A stretch of DNA of 64,000 bases, taken from Scandinavium manionii (GTDB lineage: Bacteria; Pseudomonadota; Gammaproteobacteria; Enterobacterales; Enterobacteriaceae). The stretch lies in the NCBI RefSeq assembly GCF_024764775.1, contig NZ_JALIGC010000033.1, positions 62,001 to 126,000 on the forward strand, read 5' to 3'. Below are positions 17,075 through 25,775 of the stretch, piece by piece; position 1 is the first letter of the stretch, and every line of letters begins with the position of its first letter. The notes under the pieces are model-generated. The model had not been told where the DNA came from. It was given only the letters and a program-made list of their open reading frames with translations, and made no database searches. The translations under genes and the position numbers were made by a program.

Positions 17075-17917
17075 TTATTTCCCGTTCATCCAGAATTTAT
17101 CGCCATGGCGCAGGACCGCCCGCTTCCCTGCCCTTACGGTTGTACTGTGCTCCAGCGGATAGCACTTTCCTCCGACCGTACCGCTCTTTATGCCTTTAGC
17201 TACTCCGGGCTGGTCCCCGATGGTGGACGGAATAAAGCTCTGATTCATCACCACAACCGGACACGCATTGGCTTTTACTGAGGGAACTTCCTGGACAGCA
17301 CTGCCCAGACGGGCAATCACCGGATATGGGATTGGGGGGGTATCCGGTGCCTGTGGATGCTGGGCTTGTTGTTCCGCCGTCAAAAGCGCAGACCCGGCTA
17401 TTTCACCCGTTATTTTTTCGTGTTTTTCAATGCGATTCTCACCACCAAACGTCCCTTCCCAGCGCAGAGGATAAGAGACAAAGCGTTCCGGCGGGCTTAG
17501 CGACCATTGCTGAGTTAACACATGTTGCTCAAAATAGCGCTCACCCGTGACCATCAGTTTTCTGCTCAGTAACGATGAACCTTCTGCATTTTTTATCACT
17601 ATGCTGACCGGTATTTCGGTACAGGGGTGACGCTGTGCAGACCACGCAGTGGCATTAATAATGACATCACAAACCGGTTTAAAAGGTGCGAGATCGCTTT
17701 CCTGCAACACCGATGAGGCATTCACTTTTTTGCTAAACTCATCCTCCAGGCAAAGCGGGACAGCATCATCATCCCGCACCCGAAGCTGATAGCCTCCCCG
17801 CCCGGTAGGTTGAAGTTGGTAGCCGACTTTCATTACCACAACATGCTTTTCTTCGTCACTGGCATCCAGCATCGCGTACTGCATGGCTGCAAAAGGTGTC
17901 AGATTGCGAAATTCCAT
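17075..17917 (-). CDS. DUF2169 adaptor fused to a PAAR-like (DUF4150) tip domain
   Basis: A 280-residue protein. Residues 1 to about 150 match DUF2169, a family that acts as chaperone/adaptor for T6SS effectors (WEGTFGG ends the recognisable part). From about residue 195 a PAAR-like DUF4150 pattern follows: PPIPYPVIARLG, CPVVVMNQSFIPSTIGDQPG, then GTVGGKCYPLEHS and a final VRAGKRAVLRHGDKF. Having both in one chain would couple effector loading to the spike tip. It lies 5 nt upstream of rhs, and the Rhs protein lacks its own PAAR. A C7 run on the coding strand encodes the Thr-Pro-Pro segment. Domain naming is from motif recall. Confidence 0.75.
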   Translation of the reverse strand: MEFRNLTPFAAMQYAMLDASDEEKHVVVMKVGYQLQPTGRGGYQLRVRDDDAVPLCLEDEFSKKVNASSVLQESDLAPFKPVCDVIINATAWSAQRHPCTEIPVSIVIKNAEGSSLLSRKLMVTGERYFEQHVLTQQWSLSPPERFVSYPLRWEGTFGGENRIEKHEKITGEIAGSALLTAEQQAQHPQAPDTPPIPYPVIARLGSAVQEVPSVKANACPVVVMNQSFIPSTIGDQPGVAKGIKSGTVGGKCYPLEHSTTVRAGKRAVLRHGDKFWMNGK

Positions 17918-17927
17918 TTCCGTGTCC

Positions 17928-18062
17928 TCAGTTCAAGTCGACATCTTTGCCGATGATATTGACCTGCCCACTGGCCGCAAAAACAAACTCGGTGCCGGTG
18001 ATGGTCACTTTGCCATCTTTGTTCATCTTGATTGAGCTTTGGCCACAGGTCAGTTCGATCAC
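17928..18062 (-). CDS. 44-residue spike-tip-like peptide (VgrG/gp5 C-terminal beta-helix type)
   Basis: A small gene in the gap between the VasL-like gene and the DUF2169 gene. The GTG at 18062-18060 overlaps the upstream TGA, with a purine-rich CAGGGGAG directly before it, so expression is probably by translational coupling. The translation starts MIELTCGQSSIKMNKDGKV and continues with TITGTEFVFAASGQVNI to IIGKDVDLN, three short strands of the kind that end VgrG and other spike proteins (IELRCG.SSI.M..DG.I.I.G). No in-frame stop-free extension upstream exists because a TAA closes the frame. Its coding nature is inferred from the strong spike-like pattern and from context. Confidence 0.7.
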   Translation of the reverse strand: MIELTCGQSSIKMNKDGKVTITGTEFVFAASGQVNIIGKDVDLN

Positions 18063-19261
18063 CTCCCCTGCATCTGACGCAACAACTCTTCCAGCGGCGT
18101 GGCGCGGTTAAGTTCATTCTGCATCTGGTAAACGGCGGTTTTGAGATACGAGATGGTCAGGCTGCCGTGGGCCTTTTCCTGTTCGACCAGCTTGTCTGAA
18201 AGCGCCTTCAGTTGCAGGCGGAGCTGAAAATAGCTGTCCTCTTCGGCGTTGTCGGCCCTGGCTTTCTGCAGTTGCTGCCAGCGCTGTGTCTGGGCGATTT
18301 GCAGAGGATCCTTCGGCCACAGGCTGCTGGCCTTTGCCACCACGCGGTCTGCCGTTTGCAGTGCGGCAAGAGGCGAAAGATCCTCCAGCACGCTAATCTG
18401 TTCTGGGTAAGCGGGGAGTGTCGGTTTGCTCAGCCATAGCACTACCGCCGTATCGGGCATCTTCGCCAGCGCGTTCAGTTGCTGTTGCAGCGGCCTAACC
18501 TGGGTCATGTAAACAACCACCGCCGCCATTGCGCTGAAAAACACACCAGCCGCAAAACCGAGGATGACCGGTGAGCGTTTTGCCGCGGGTGTCGAAAAAC
18601 GCACTTCCACACCCTGTCGTGCCGGGGTCTCCGGCTGATGCACCGGAACCACAGGCGGTTCAGGCTCATATTGCGGTACGGACAAATACACCAGCGTCTG
18701 CTTCGGCTGTGCGGCGGGCGCAGGGGGTTTGATGGTCGGGGCTTCCAGCCGCTTCGCCGTGTTCTGCATCAGGTACAGCAGATTTTCGATGCGGGGTACC
18801 CGGCTCAGCTCGACCTGCTGCAGTTTGTCGGACAGCAGTTGCAACGCCCGCTCCGCCCGGAAGATCATCGGCAGGTCCCGGCTTTCAAAGCTGTGCTGAC
18901 GCAACTGGCTTCCCACCCGGGCGTTGAACCACTCAAGGATTTCCGTGCGCGCTTGCCCCTGCTGCGGCCACAGTTGATCCCACTGGTTAACCACCATCGC
19001 CGCCAGCAGTTCGCAACCTTCGGTAAACCCGGCCAGTCCCTGTTTGTGGGTACGGGCCAGGGTGTAATAGGCGGCAGTCTGCAAATCCACACCGTTGCTG
19101 CGAAACAGCGACAGCGACAGCGATTCGATTAGGCTCCAGCTCACCTCAGGCCGGGCCGGATGGTTGATTTTATTGATCTCTTCACGGATCGCCGCGAATT
19201 CAGGCCAGTCCCGGGGATCTGGGCCTGTCTGAATAATGATGTTCCCGGTAAGTTCACTCAT
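18059..19261 (-). CDS. VasL/TssA-like T6SS protein (ImpA N-terminal domain, membrane anchored)
   Basis: A 400-residue protein. Residues 10-125 match the ImpA_N domain shared by TssA proteins (DPRDWPEFAAIREEIN, later VNQWDQLWPQ). A Pro-rich linker leads to one transmembrane helix at about 231-253 and a C-terminal helical VasL-type domain. Proteins of this build (VasL/TagA group) are thought to act at the membrane as accessory or sheath-stopping TssA variants. It overlaps the FHA gene by 8 nt upstream and the 44-residue peptide gene by 4 nt downstream. A classical soluble TssA is not seen in the window. Confidence 0.8.
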   Translation of the reverse strand: MSELTGNIIIQTGPDPRDWPEFAAIREEINKINHPARPEVSWSLIESLSLSLFRSNGVDLQTAAYYTLARTHKQGLAGFTEGCELLAAMVVNQWDQLWPQQGQARTEILEWFNARVGSQLRQHSFESRDLPMIFRAERALQLLSDKLQQVELSRVPRIENLLYLMQNTAKRLEAPTIKPPAPAAQPKQTLVYLSVPQYEPEPPVVPVHQPETPARQGVEVRFSTPAAKRSPVILGFAAGVFFSAMAAVVVYMTQVRPLQQQLNALAKMPDTAVVLWLSKPTLPAYPEQISVLEDLSPLAALQTADRVVAKASSLWPKDPLQIAQTQRWQQLQKARADNAEEDSYFQLRLQLKALSDKLVEQEKAHGSLTISYLKTAVYQMQNELNRATPLEELLRQMQGR

Positions 19262-19871
19262 GCTTCATCGTCCTTAATAGAGCGTACCGATCCTGATGCA
19301 GGAGTTGGTCGATATCCGAACTCGCCGTGAAGTTGTTCTGGGTGGTCAGGCTTTCGGTTTCCAGCACCCTCAGGGGGTCGCTGCTGAATCCGTTAACCAC
19401 GGTAGAAGCCAGACGGGCTTCCTGCTGGCTGCCGACGACACGCGACTCCCCGCCTTCCATCATCGCTTCCAGTGGGTTGTTATAGTTGGATACCAGAGAC
19501 TCCGGCGATACGGTGAGCGGGTCGACCGCCCCGGCGTCTGAATACGCGATATGACATTTGAACGTTAGGGTGCTAAGGGCGATTTCATCTCCCTGTTGCA
19601 GTAGCACAAAACCTGATTTCACCGTCAGCACGGACTGGTTAATGGTGATCGCATCGTTTAATACCCGCAGGCAGAAAGCGCCGTCGCGCCATTCTATGGC
19701 GAACGCCGAGGCATGGACGCTGCCGCTCTGATCCTGAATCGACCAGGGATGGCTGACGTCGCTCCCAACCGTGCCGCCCTGTAAGTGAAACAAATGGCTT
19801 GCCTGCTTACCGCTTTCCAGTTTGTCGCTGTTGATGACCCGTAATGACAGCGTTGGCTGCTGTTTATCCAT
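19254..19871 (-). CDS. Short FHA-domain T6SS protein (TagH-like)
   Basis: A 205-residue protein whose first 110 residues fit a divergent forkhead-associated domain: GGTVGSDVSHPWSI, then SGSVHASAFAI (Ser and His of the phosphothreonine pocket region) and LNDAITINQSVL. The usual Arg of the first loop and the Asn-Gly pair are not evident, so phosphopeptide binding may be weak or lost. FHA proteins are substrates of PpkA-type kinases in T6SS post-translational control; here the only kinase-like gene nearby is itself catalytically degenerate. It lies 20 nt after tssG and overlaps the VasL-like gene. Confidence 0.7.
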   Translation of the reverse strand: MDKQQPTLSLRVINSDKLESGKQASHLFHLQGGTVGSDVSHPWSIQDQSGSVHASAFAIEWRDGAFCLRVLNDAITINQSVLTVKSGFVLLQQGDEIALSTLTFKCHIAYSDAGAVDPLTVSPESLVSNYNNPLEAMMEGGESRVVGSQQEARLASTVVNGFSSDPLRVLETESLTTQNNFTASSDIDQLLHQDRYALLRTMKHE

Positions 19872-19891
19872 GAGTTACTGAATCCTTATTG

Positions 19892-20941
19892 TTATTCCAT
19901 CACGCTAATGGTGACGTGCGGCTTCGCTTCGGGCTGTCCCAGAAAACTGGTCCATCCCAGCAGGTTGTTCTGCTCTGTGCCCAGCACCATGCCGCTCACC
20001 TGCTTTTCTGCCAGCCCCAGACGTAAATCCCACGCAAACTGGTCACGCATAATGAAAGCCACGAACATCACCAACGGCGCATAGTTGGCTCCATCAGGTA
20101 AAAACGATAAAAACTGCTCGCGGGTCAGTTTGTTAATGCACAGTAGGAACTTGCCGCTACGGTCTGCCACCCTGGCACCGATAGAGAAATTGACGCCCAT
20201 CACCGACTTTTCCTGATACTTATTACCACGCACCCGCACCCTGCTACCCAACCGGTTCTGCTGTTCCGGGGCAATGCTGACCTTGCGCAACTGCCAGCTG
20301 TGAAGCGTGACATCCTCGAGGTTGAAGCAGTGGGAAACCAGACTGCAAATCACCTCCGGAGCGCGTCCCGGGCTTGCCAACAGGCCAGCATAGGCGAGCA
20401 TTTTTTCGTGGTTAATTTGCAACTTGTTGCGGATTGCCGTGCTACCCAACCCCACCAAGGCAAACATCCGCTGGGAGAAGGGGTCGTTTCCATTGTCGAA
20501 GCAAATGTAGTAGCGGTACTTGCGCCAGATCTGATGCAGCAGCGTCAGCAGGCGGTGGTTGAATACGTTCATGAAATCCGTCAGCCGGTTTTCGTTTTGC
20601 GCATCCTCCCAGGCCAGCGAGTCCAGGTAATATCCCGGCAGCGGCGACTGGCTGCCATGCAGCCCAAGGAACGAGACCTCCAACTCAAACTGGTTACGCG
20701 CCGAGGTGTGCAACGCAATGATGTCGCGAGTGGGGAAAGCCAGGCTCGCGGAGGATTTAAAACGAATCGCCTCCTGCCCCGGGTCTTGAGCATGGGAGGG
20801 TTTTTCCCACGCTACCGCCAATTGGTGGAGAAGCTCGACCAACTGAAAGAAGTTGTAACGTGTTACATCCAGCCCCGCGGCGAGCGGAGTCCCCTGCTCC
20901 AGCCCTACATCAGTGCATGCTGCCCCGTTTGTACTGGCCAT
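19892..20941 (-). CDS. tssG: T6SS baseplate protein TssG
   Basis: A 349-residue TssG (ImpH/VasB) protein. Recognisable parts are FFQLVELLHQLA near the start, an FKSSASLAFPTRDI segment, the central SQSPLPGYYLD stretch, and the C-terminal FLSFLPDGANYAPLVMFVAFI segment. TssG joins TssF, TssE and TssK into the baseplate wedge. The start lies 37 nt inside the end of tssF, with AGGAAA upstream, implying coupled translation. Length is as expected for the family. Confidence 0.9.
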   Translation of the reverse strand: MASTNGAACTDVGLEQGTPLAAGLDVTRYNFFQLVELLHQLAVAWEKPSHAQDPGQEAIRFKSSASLAFPTRDIIALHTSARNQFELEVSFLGLHGSQSPLPGYYLDSLAWEDAQNENRLTDFMNVFNHRLLTLLHQIWRKYRYYICFDNGNDPFSQRMFALVGLGSTAIRNKLQINHEKMLAYAGLLASPGRAPEVICSLVSHCFNLEDVTLHSWQLRKVSIAPEQQNRLGSRVRVRGNKYQEKSVMGVNFSIGARVADRSGKFLLCINKLTREQFLSFLPDGANYAPLVMFVAFIMRDQFAWDLRLGLAEKQVSGMVLGTEQNNLLGWTSFLGQPEAKPHVTISVME

Positions 20942-22704
20942 TCGTAACTTTCCTGATTATCAAGATTGGTAACTTTTAAGAGATGGAACGCATTGACGCT
21001 GGCGTAGAGTGAGAAGAAATGTGCCAACACTGTGCTGAAGAGATAAAGTTCCCCCTCCGAGTTGAATGCACTTTGCTCCAGCCACAACGTGGTCTGTAAT
21101 CCCCTGACGGGCAGACCACGGAACAGGCGGTCAATGGGTTGTGTTTCGATGCGCTTAATGGCGTCCAGCCTCCGTTGTGAAGCCCTGGCAGACTGCCGGT
21201 TGTGCATACTCGGAAAGTCATAAGTATGCAAAATCTGCTTCAGGGCATCTTTATCCAGCAACGACATGTAATTCAGAGACATATTGGAGAGCAGCGACCA
21301 GTGCAGGCTGCCGTCCACCACTGGGTAGAGCGGCACCGAGGGCCGGGTAATATTGCGAAAAGTAGCAAACGATGGGCTGCCTTTTGTTATTTGGTTGATA
21401 TCCCCCACCCGAAGCAGCAAAGGCAATTCACGGTTGGTACACGTCAGACCAATAGAGATGTTTTCGCCCTTCATCATCACTCTGGATTCGTCGCTGCGTA
21501 CGAAGGAAATAAAGTGATCAAATCCTTTATGGAACAATGCGTTCTTGACCCTCAATCGATAGTAGAGCGCGTCCCGTGACTGGGTATGTTCAACCTGATG
21601 ATGGAAACTTTCAAAAGAGGTAAATGACCTCCCTCGCCCGCGTGAGAGCCCCGGCATGCCGCCGGTTTCATCCAGCCAGCTGTCTACGCTATCCACGGAG
21701 AAAATATCGAAGTGATCCGCATTGAGATAACTGACGCGCAGTGGGTATTCTGCTTGGGTTCCGTCCAGCATAATGGCTTCACTGTCATGCTCGAAGAGGT
21801 TCACCGCAGGCGTGCAGTTCAGGCGTAGCGTGGTCGAACGGACTTTTATCTCAGGCGGCAGCGCCTGCGAGAAATAGAAATTCAGCGTAAATTCACTGGC
21901 ATTAAGCTGTGGTGGTAAATCAACGACACCCGTCACATCAAAGAAGAGGAAGCCTTCCGGAAAGCAAAAATACTCCTGAAGGATGCGATAGCCCATATAG
22001 GCGTTTTTGGTGTAGGGCAATAGCGCGTCTTCACGCGCAAAACCCACGGGCGTAAAATCAAAGTCGGGCATTGGGATAATGGCGCCATTCACGACTAATT
22101 CTGCTCGTTCGAAGTAATGGCTGATCCAGAAATAAAGCTGGGTGCTGGTGTAATAATCTTCGCTCAAATAAAAGCGCAGTTTGCCCAACTGCAGCTCCTG
22201 CATATTCAGTTCAGCTTTCGAGGCAAAATCGACGCGCAGTATTCCATGCTCATTGCTGTTGTTGGCCGAAATATTCCTGATAGCCATCGGGAACAGCCAG
22301 AGATCGCGGCACAGCCTGAAGGTACACTGCGGCCCGTGAACATCCGTATCTTCGTGTGGAACGACCGGCACGCTCAGCACCTTAATACCACGGTTTATCA
22401 GCGTGGCCTGGGTAACCACGTTGTCGTCCGGCGTATATTCGATAATCGTCATGCTGGGAATGGGCCGTAAATAGTTTGGCCACAGCATGTTTAATAAGCC
22501 GTGGGTTAGTTCCGGGAACTGGTCATCAATTTTCTCACGCAGGTTGCCCGTTAAAAAAGCAAAGCCTTCCAGCAGACGCTCAACGTCCGGATCTGAACCC
22601 TGCTCAGATAAAAAAGCGGCGAGATGAGGCCGCTCGATGGCTGCATCACGCCCTAGTTGCCGGAGGTAATCCAGCTCATCCCTGAAATATTTTTCGAACG
22701 ACAT
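20905..22704 (-). CDS. tssF: T6SS baseplate protein TssF
   Basis: A 599-residue TssF (ImpG/VasA) protein, full length for the family. The N-terminus EKYFRDELDYLRQLGRDAA and the following PHLAAFLSEQGSDPDVERL are the typical TssF opening. It forms two-copy wedges with TssG around the spike. It overlaps tssE by 1 nt (stop/start TAATG) and tssG by 37 nt. Confidence 0.93.
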   Translation of the reverse strand: MSFEKYFRDELDYLRQLGRDAAIERPHLAAFLSEQGSDPDVERLLEGFAFLTGNLREKIDDQFPELTHGLLNMLWPNYLRPIPSMTIIEYTPDDNVVTQATLINRGIKVLSVPVVPHEDTDVHGPQCTFRLCRDLWLFPMAIRNISANNSNEHGILRVDFASKAELNMQELQLGKLRFYLSEDYYTSTQLYFWISHYFERAELVVNGAIIPMPDFDFTPVGFAREDALLPYTKNAYMGYRILQEYFCFPEGFLFFDVTGVVDLPPQLNASEFTLNFYFSQALPPEIKVRSTTLRLNCTPAVNLFEHDSEAIMLDGTQAEYPLRVSYLNADHFDIFSVDSVDSWLDETGGMPGLSRGRGRSFTSFESFHHQVEHTQSRDALYYRLRVKNALFHKGFDHFISFVRSDESRVMMKGENISIGLTCTNRELPLLLRVGDINQITKGSPSFATFRNITRPSVPLYPVVDGSLHWSLLSNMSLNYMSLLDKDALKQILHTYDFPSMHNRQSARASQRRLDAIKRIETQPIDRLFRGLPVRGLQTTLWLEQSAFNSEGELYLFSTVLAHFFSLYASVNAFHLLKVTNLDNQESYEWPVQTGQHALM

Positions 22705-23141
22705 TAGACATCCTGGCTAAAGCAGTAACGACGGTTGTTGTCCAACTGGATATTAAATTCGACCACATCACCAATATTGTCGAAATCGACGCAGGCGCTG
22801 ATATGGAAGCTGAGCAGTAGCGGGTCCGCATCGCTGATTAACGACTCAACCGTAACGGCGGAAATGCGCGGTTCAAAACCCTCAATGCACTCTTTAATAG
22901 CCCGTTCAATGCTGGTTCTGAAATCGGAGGTGGTTGCCGTCGCATCGTTGAAATCAACTACGCCAAGACCGATAGCGCTCTGGCACCCTCCGGGCCGCGA
23001 GTTCAGAACTTCATTTAAATGCTGCTGGATAGAGCCTATCAACCCGGAAAGGCGGCTACGGGAGGAAGGTCGTCCCTCCCCCTGTATGCGCTCAAACAAG
23101 CTGGCAGAACTCCCTCTCGCCCAGTTAAGTAGCGCAGCCAT
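22704..23141 (-). CDS. tssE: T6SS baseplate protein TssE (gp25-like)
   Basis: A 145-residue TssE with a gp25/lysozyme-like fold. The FERI motif near residue 16 and the segment with SIERAIKECIEGFEPRI (about residue 78-95) carry the conserved EPR motif. TssE starts sheath polymerisation from the baseplate. It begins 6 nt after tssC. Confidence 0.9.
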   Translation of the reverse strand: MAALLNWARGSSASLFERIQGEGRPSSRSRLSGLIGSIQQHLNEVLNSRPGGCQSAIGLGVVDFNDATATTSDFRTSIERAIKECIEGFEPRISAVTVESLISDADPLLLSFHISACVDFDNIGDVVEFNIQLDNNRRYCFSQDV

Positions 23142-23147
23142 ACCTTG

Positions 23148-24626
23148 TTATTCCTTATCCAGGCGGCCAACCAATGACAACTCGAAGCTCGCCCCCATGT
23201 ATTTGAAGTGTGGACGAACCTGCATCGCCACTTGATACCACCCCGGATCCCCTTCAACTTCCAGCACCTGAATTTGCGCGGAGCGTAAAGGACGACGGCT
23301 GCGAACATCTGTCGGCGGGTTTTCCTGGTCGGCGATGTATTGCTTCAGCCAGTTGTTCAACTCACGTTCCAGATCCTGACGCTCTTTCCAGGAGCCAATC
23401 TGCTCACGCTGCAATACTTTGATGTAGTGTGCCAGGCGGTTGATGATGAACATATACGGCAACTGGGTGCCCAGCTTGTAGTTGGTTTCCGCCATTTTCC
23501 CTTCTCGGGTATTGGGAAAGACCTTAGGTTTCTGCACTGAGTTGGCCGAGAAGAATGCCGCGTTGTCACTGCCTTTGCGCATCGTCAACGTGATAAATCC
23601 CTCTTCGGCGAGTTCAAACTCGCGGCGGTCGGTGATCAGCACTTCCGTGGGGATTTTGGCCTGAATCTGTCCCATTGCTTCATAGAGATGGACCGGCAGA
23701 TCGTGCACCGCGCCGCCACTTTGCGGACCGATGATATTCGGGCACCAGCGGTATTTGGCGAAGCTGTCTGTCAAGCACGAAGCAAGCAAGAAGGCGGTGT
23801 TGCCCCACAAGAAATGCTCATGGTTTTTGCTGACATCTTCGTAATAATTGAAATTTTTGATCGGGTTTTCAACCGTGGAATACGGTAACCGCAGCAGGAA
23901 GCGCGGCGTGGTTAACCCCAGGTAACGGGAGTCTTCTGACTCACGCAAAGCTCGCCACTTAGTGTGCACCGGGCCTTCAAAAACCGAGCGCATATCCTTG
24001 ATAGCTGGGAGCTCGGTAAAGCTCTCAATGCCGAAGAAATCGGGTGCAACGCTGGACAGGAACGGTGAATGCGCCATGGCCCCGACTGCGCTGACATACT
24101 GCAATAGCTTCATGTCCGGTGAGGTATTGCTAAAGGCGTAATTCCCAATGATGGCCGCCGTTGGCTCGCCACCAAACTGGCCGTAACCGGAGGAGTAAAC
24201 GTGCTTGTAGAAGCCGGACTGGATGATTTCAGGTGAAAATTCAAAGTCTTCCAGCAGCTCGGCTTTCGTCGCGTGCATGATGTTAATTTTGATGTTTTCA
24301 CGGAAATCTGTGCGCTCAACCAGCAGCTTCAGCGAGCGCCATGATGATTCGATTTCACGGAAGATCGGCGCGTGAAGGATTTCATCCATCTGCACGCTGA
24401 GCTTTTTGTCCAGCTCAACGATCATTCGGTCAACCAGAATCTTATTGATGGGCTCTTCGTTGACGCCAGTATCAAGAATGCTGGCAATAAAGGCCGCAAC
24501 GCCCTGCTTCGCCACGTCGTAACCGTCGTTGCCCGGCATCAGACGGGTTTGAGACATTATCTCGTCGAGGAGATACGTTGGGCTGGCCTGCCCCTGAACG
24601 AAAATTGAATCTTCTTGTAAAGACAT
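23148..24626 (-). CDS. tssC: T6SS contractile sheath large subunit TssC
   Basis: A 492-residue TssC (VipB). The conserved segments FREIESSWRSLKLLVERTDF and the C-terminal EGDPGWYQVAMQVRPHFKYM are plain, and the length is normal. TssB-TssC heterodimers form the contractile sheath. The ATG at 24626 begins the usual family start; nine upstream in-frame codons reaching 24653 are probably not translated. The gap to tssB is 27 nt. Confidence 0.95.
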   Translation of the reverse strand: MSLQEDSIFVQGQASPTYLLDEIMSQTRLMPGNDGYDVAKQGVAAFIASILDTGVNEEPINKILVDRMIVELDKKLSVQMDEILHAPIFREIESSWRSLKLLVERTDFRENIKINIMHATKAELLEDFEFSPEIIQSGFYKHVYSSGYGQFGGEPTAAIIGNYAFSNTSPDMKLLQYVSAVGAMAHSPFLSSVAPDFFGIESFTELPAIKDMRSVFEGPVHTKWRALRESEDSRYLGLTTPRFLLRLPYSTVENPIKNFNYYEDVSKNHEHFLWGNTAFLLASCLTDSFAKYRWCPNIIGPQSGGAVHDLPVHLYEAMGQIQAKIPTEVLITDRREFELAEEGFITLTMRKGSDNAAFFSANSVQKPKVFPNTREGKMAETNYKLGTQLPYMFIINRLAHYIKVLQREQIGSWKERQDLERELNNWLKQYIADQENPPTDVRSRRPLRSAQIQVLEVEGDPGWYQVAMQVRPHFKYMGASFELSLVGRLDKE

Positions 24627-24653
24627 ACGTTGAATTCCCTTTATCACGCACAA

Positions 24654-25151
24654 TTATTTTTGATTAAGCATGTCCAACTCTTTGAGCAACTGCTCACGCA
24701 ACGCTTCATTACCTAACAAATCCTGCAGACGCGAACGGAACGCAGGAATATTGCCCAGCGGCCCTTTCAGGGCCACCAACGCTTCGCGCAGTTCGAGGAT
24801 TTTTTTTAGTTCTGGCACTTTCTTCGCCACGTTATCCGGGGAAAAGTCATCAAGAGAATTAACGGCTAGAGTGATGGGCATCTCTTCTTTGCCGTCGCCG
24901 TCCAGGTGGTTAGAGACATTGAACGCCAGGCTGATATTGGCTTCGTTCATCACAGCGTTGAAATTGCTTTTATTAATGGATACAACCTGACGCTCTTCAA
25001 TAGGGGTATCTTCTCGAACGCCTTTAAGATCGCCCACTACCAATAAATTTAGAGGTAATTCAATTTCTGCGACCTGGTCGCCAGTATTGGGTACATATTT
25101 GATATTTATCCTTTCTTTCGGAGCAACACTACTCTGATTACTCTTACTCAT
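24654..25151 (-). CDS. tssB: T6SS contractile sheath small subunit TssB
   Basis: A 165-residue TssB (VipA): the conserved RINIKYVP start of the fold, ELPLNLLVVGD followed by a charged segment, and a C-terminal helix ending with LLKELDML. It is the first gene of the minus-strand T6SS operon. Its promoter must lie in the 624-nt region shared with hcp. Confidence 0.95.
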   Translation of the reverse strand: MSKSNQSSVAPKERINIKYVPNTGDQVAEIELPLNLLVVGDLKGVREDTPIEERQVVSINKSNFNAVMNEANISLAFNVSNHLDGDGKEEMPITLAVNSLDDFSPDNVAKKVPELKKILELREALVALKGPLGNIPAFRSRLQDLLGNEALREQLLKELDMLNQK

Positions 25152-25196
25152 AAGTCGTCCTTTTTTGTATCAATAAGGGATTGGCATTAGCATTCC

Positions 25197-25209
25197 TGTA
25201 TCAGATACA
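25197..25209. promoter_or_regulatory. Palindrome in the tssB/hcp divergent region
   Basis: TGTATCAGATACA is a perfect 13-nt inverted repeat about 45 nt upstream of tssB. A half-like TTGTATC occurs at 25166-25172. It is a candidate operator for the T6SS operon. The rest of 25210-25775 is AT-rich, with only a weak 62-codon frame (25260-25448) lacking a ribosome site. I saw no sigma-54 motif there. Confidence 0.35.
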
Positions 25210-25775
25210 AGAATACGCTTTCAGATAACGTGAAGTTTTACTTCAACCCCTAATAATAAATGAATAACGCCACAATACTATCCGATTCCGGACCATCACC
25301 GCACGAAGGCATTCTTATCCCAACAGTAATGCCAGTTAACATACCCTCACAAACTTCTGAATTAGAGTCCAGCGCGCCTATTTTGCGTAAACATTGGGAA
25401 CCTTCTTTTCATGGTCGGGTAGTCATTTTTCAGCGATCACGAAAATAAATCACCACCATTCAAATTAACCATTCAAAAACACACAGTTAGAAGATCACTT
25501 AATAACTCAATAATGTATTGATGAAACCTTAGCTTGTGATGTGGTCCCAAACTCCAGAATAAAAATCTATTTTTGCAGATATTATAATTTTAAAAACCGT
25601 AAGTACAAAAAAAGGATATTCATGTTTTCCGTGTAACTTGGACACCTTAAGAAAACGCTTTATAGTGCCCCGGCATTATCAGATTTCAGGTCTGACTGCA
25701 GAGCAAACGGAGCAAGATACTTGTCCGCATAAATTGCTCCATATCAAACAAAGCTTAAAAGGAAGGATACCTAAT

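Noticed and set aside
17334..17340. Run of seven G (C7 on the coding strand) in the DUF2169 gene as a phase-variation switch
   Set aside because: The run encodes an in-frame Pro-Pro and is rather short; nothing shows slippage.
25260..25448. 62-codon frame between tssB and hcp
   Set aside because: No ribosome site, no recognised pattern, and it lies in AT-rich control DNA.
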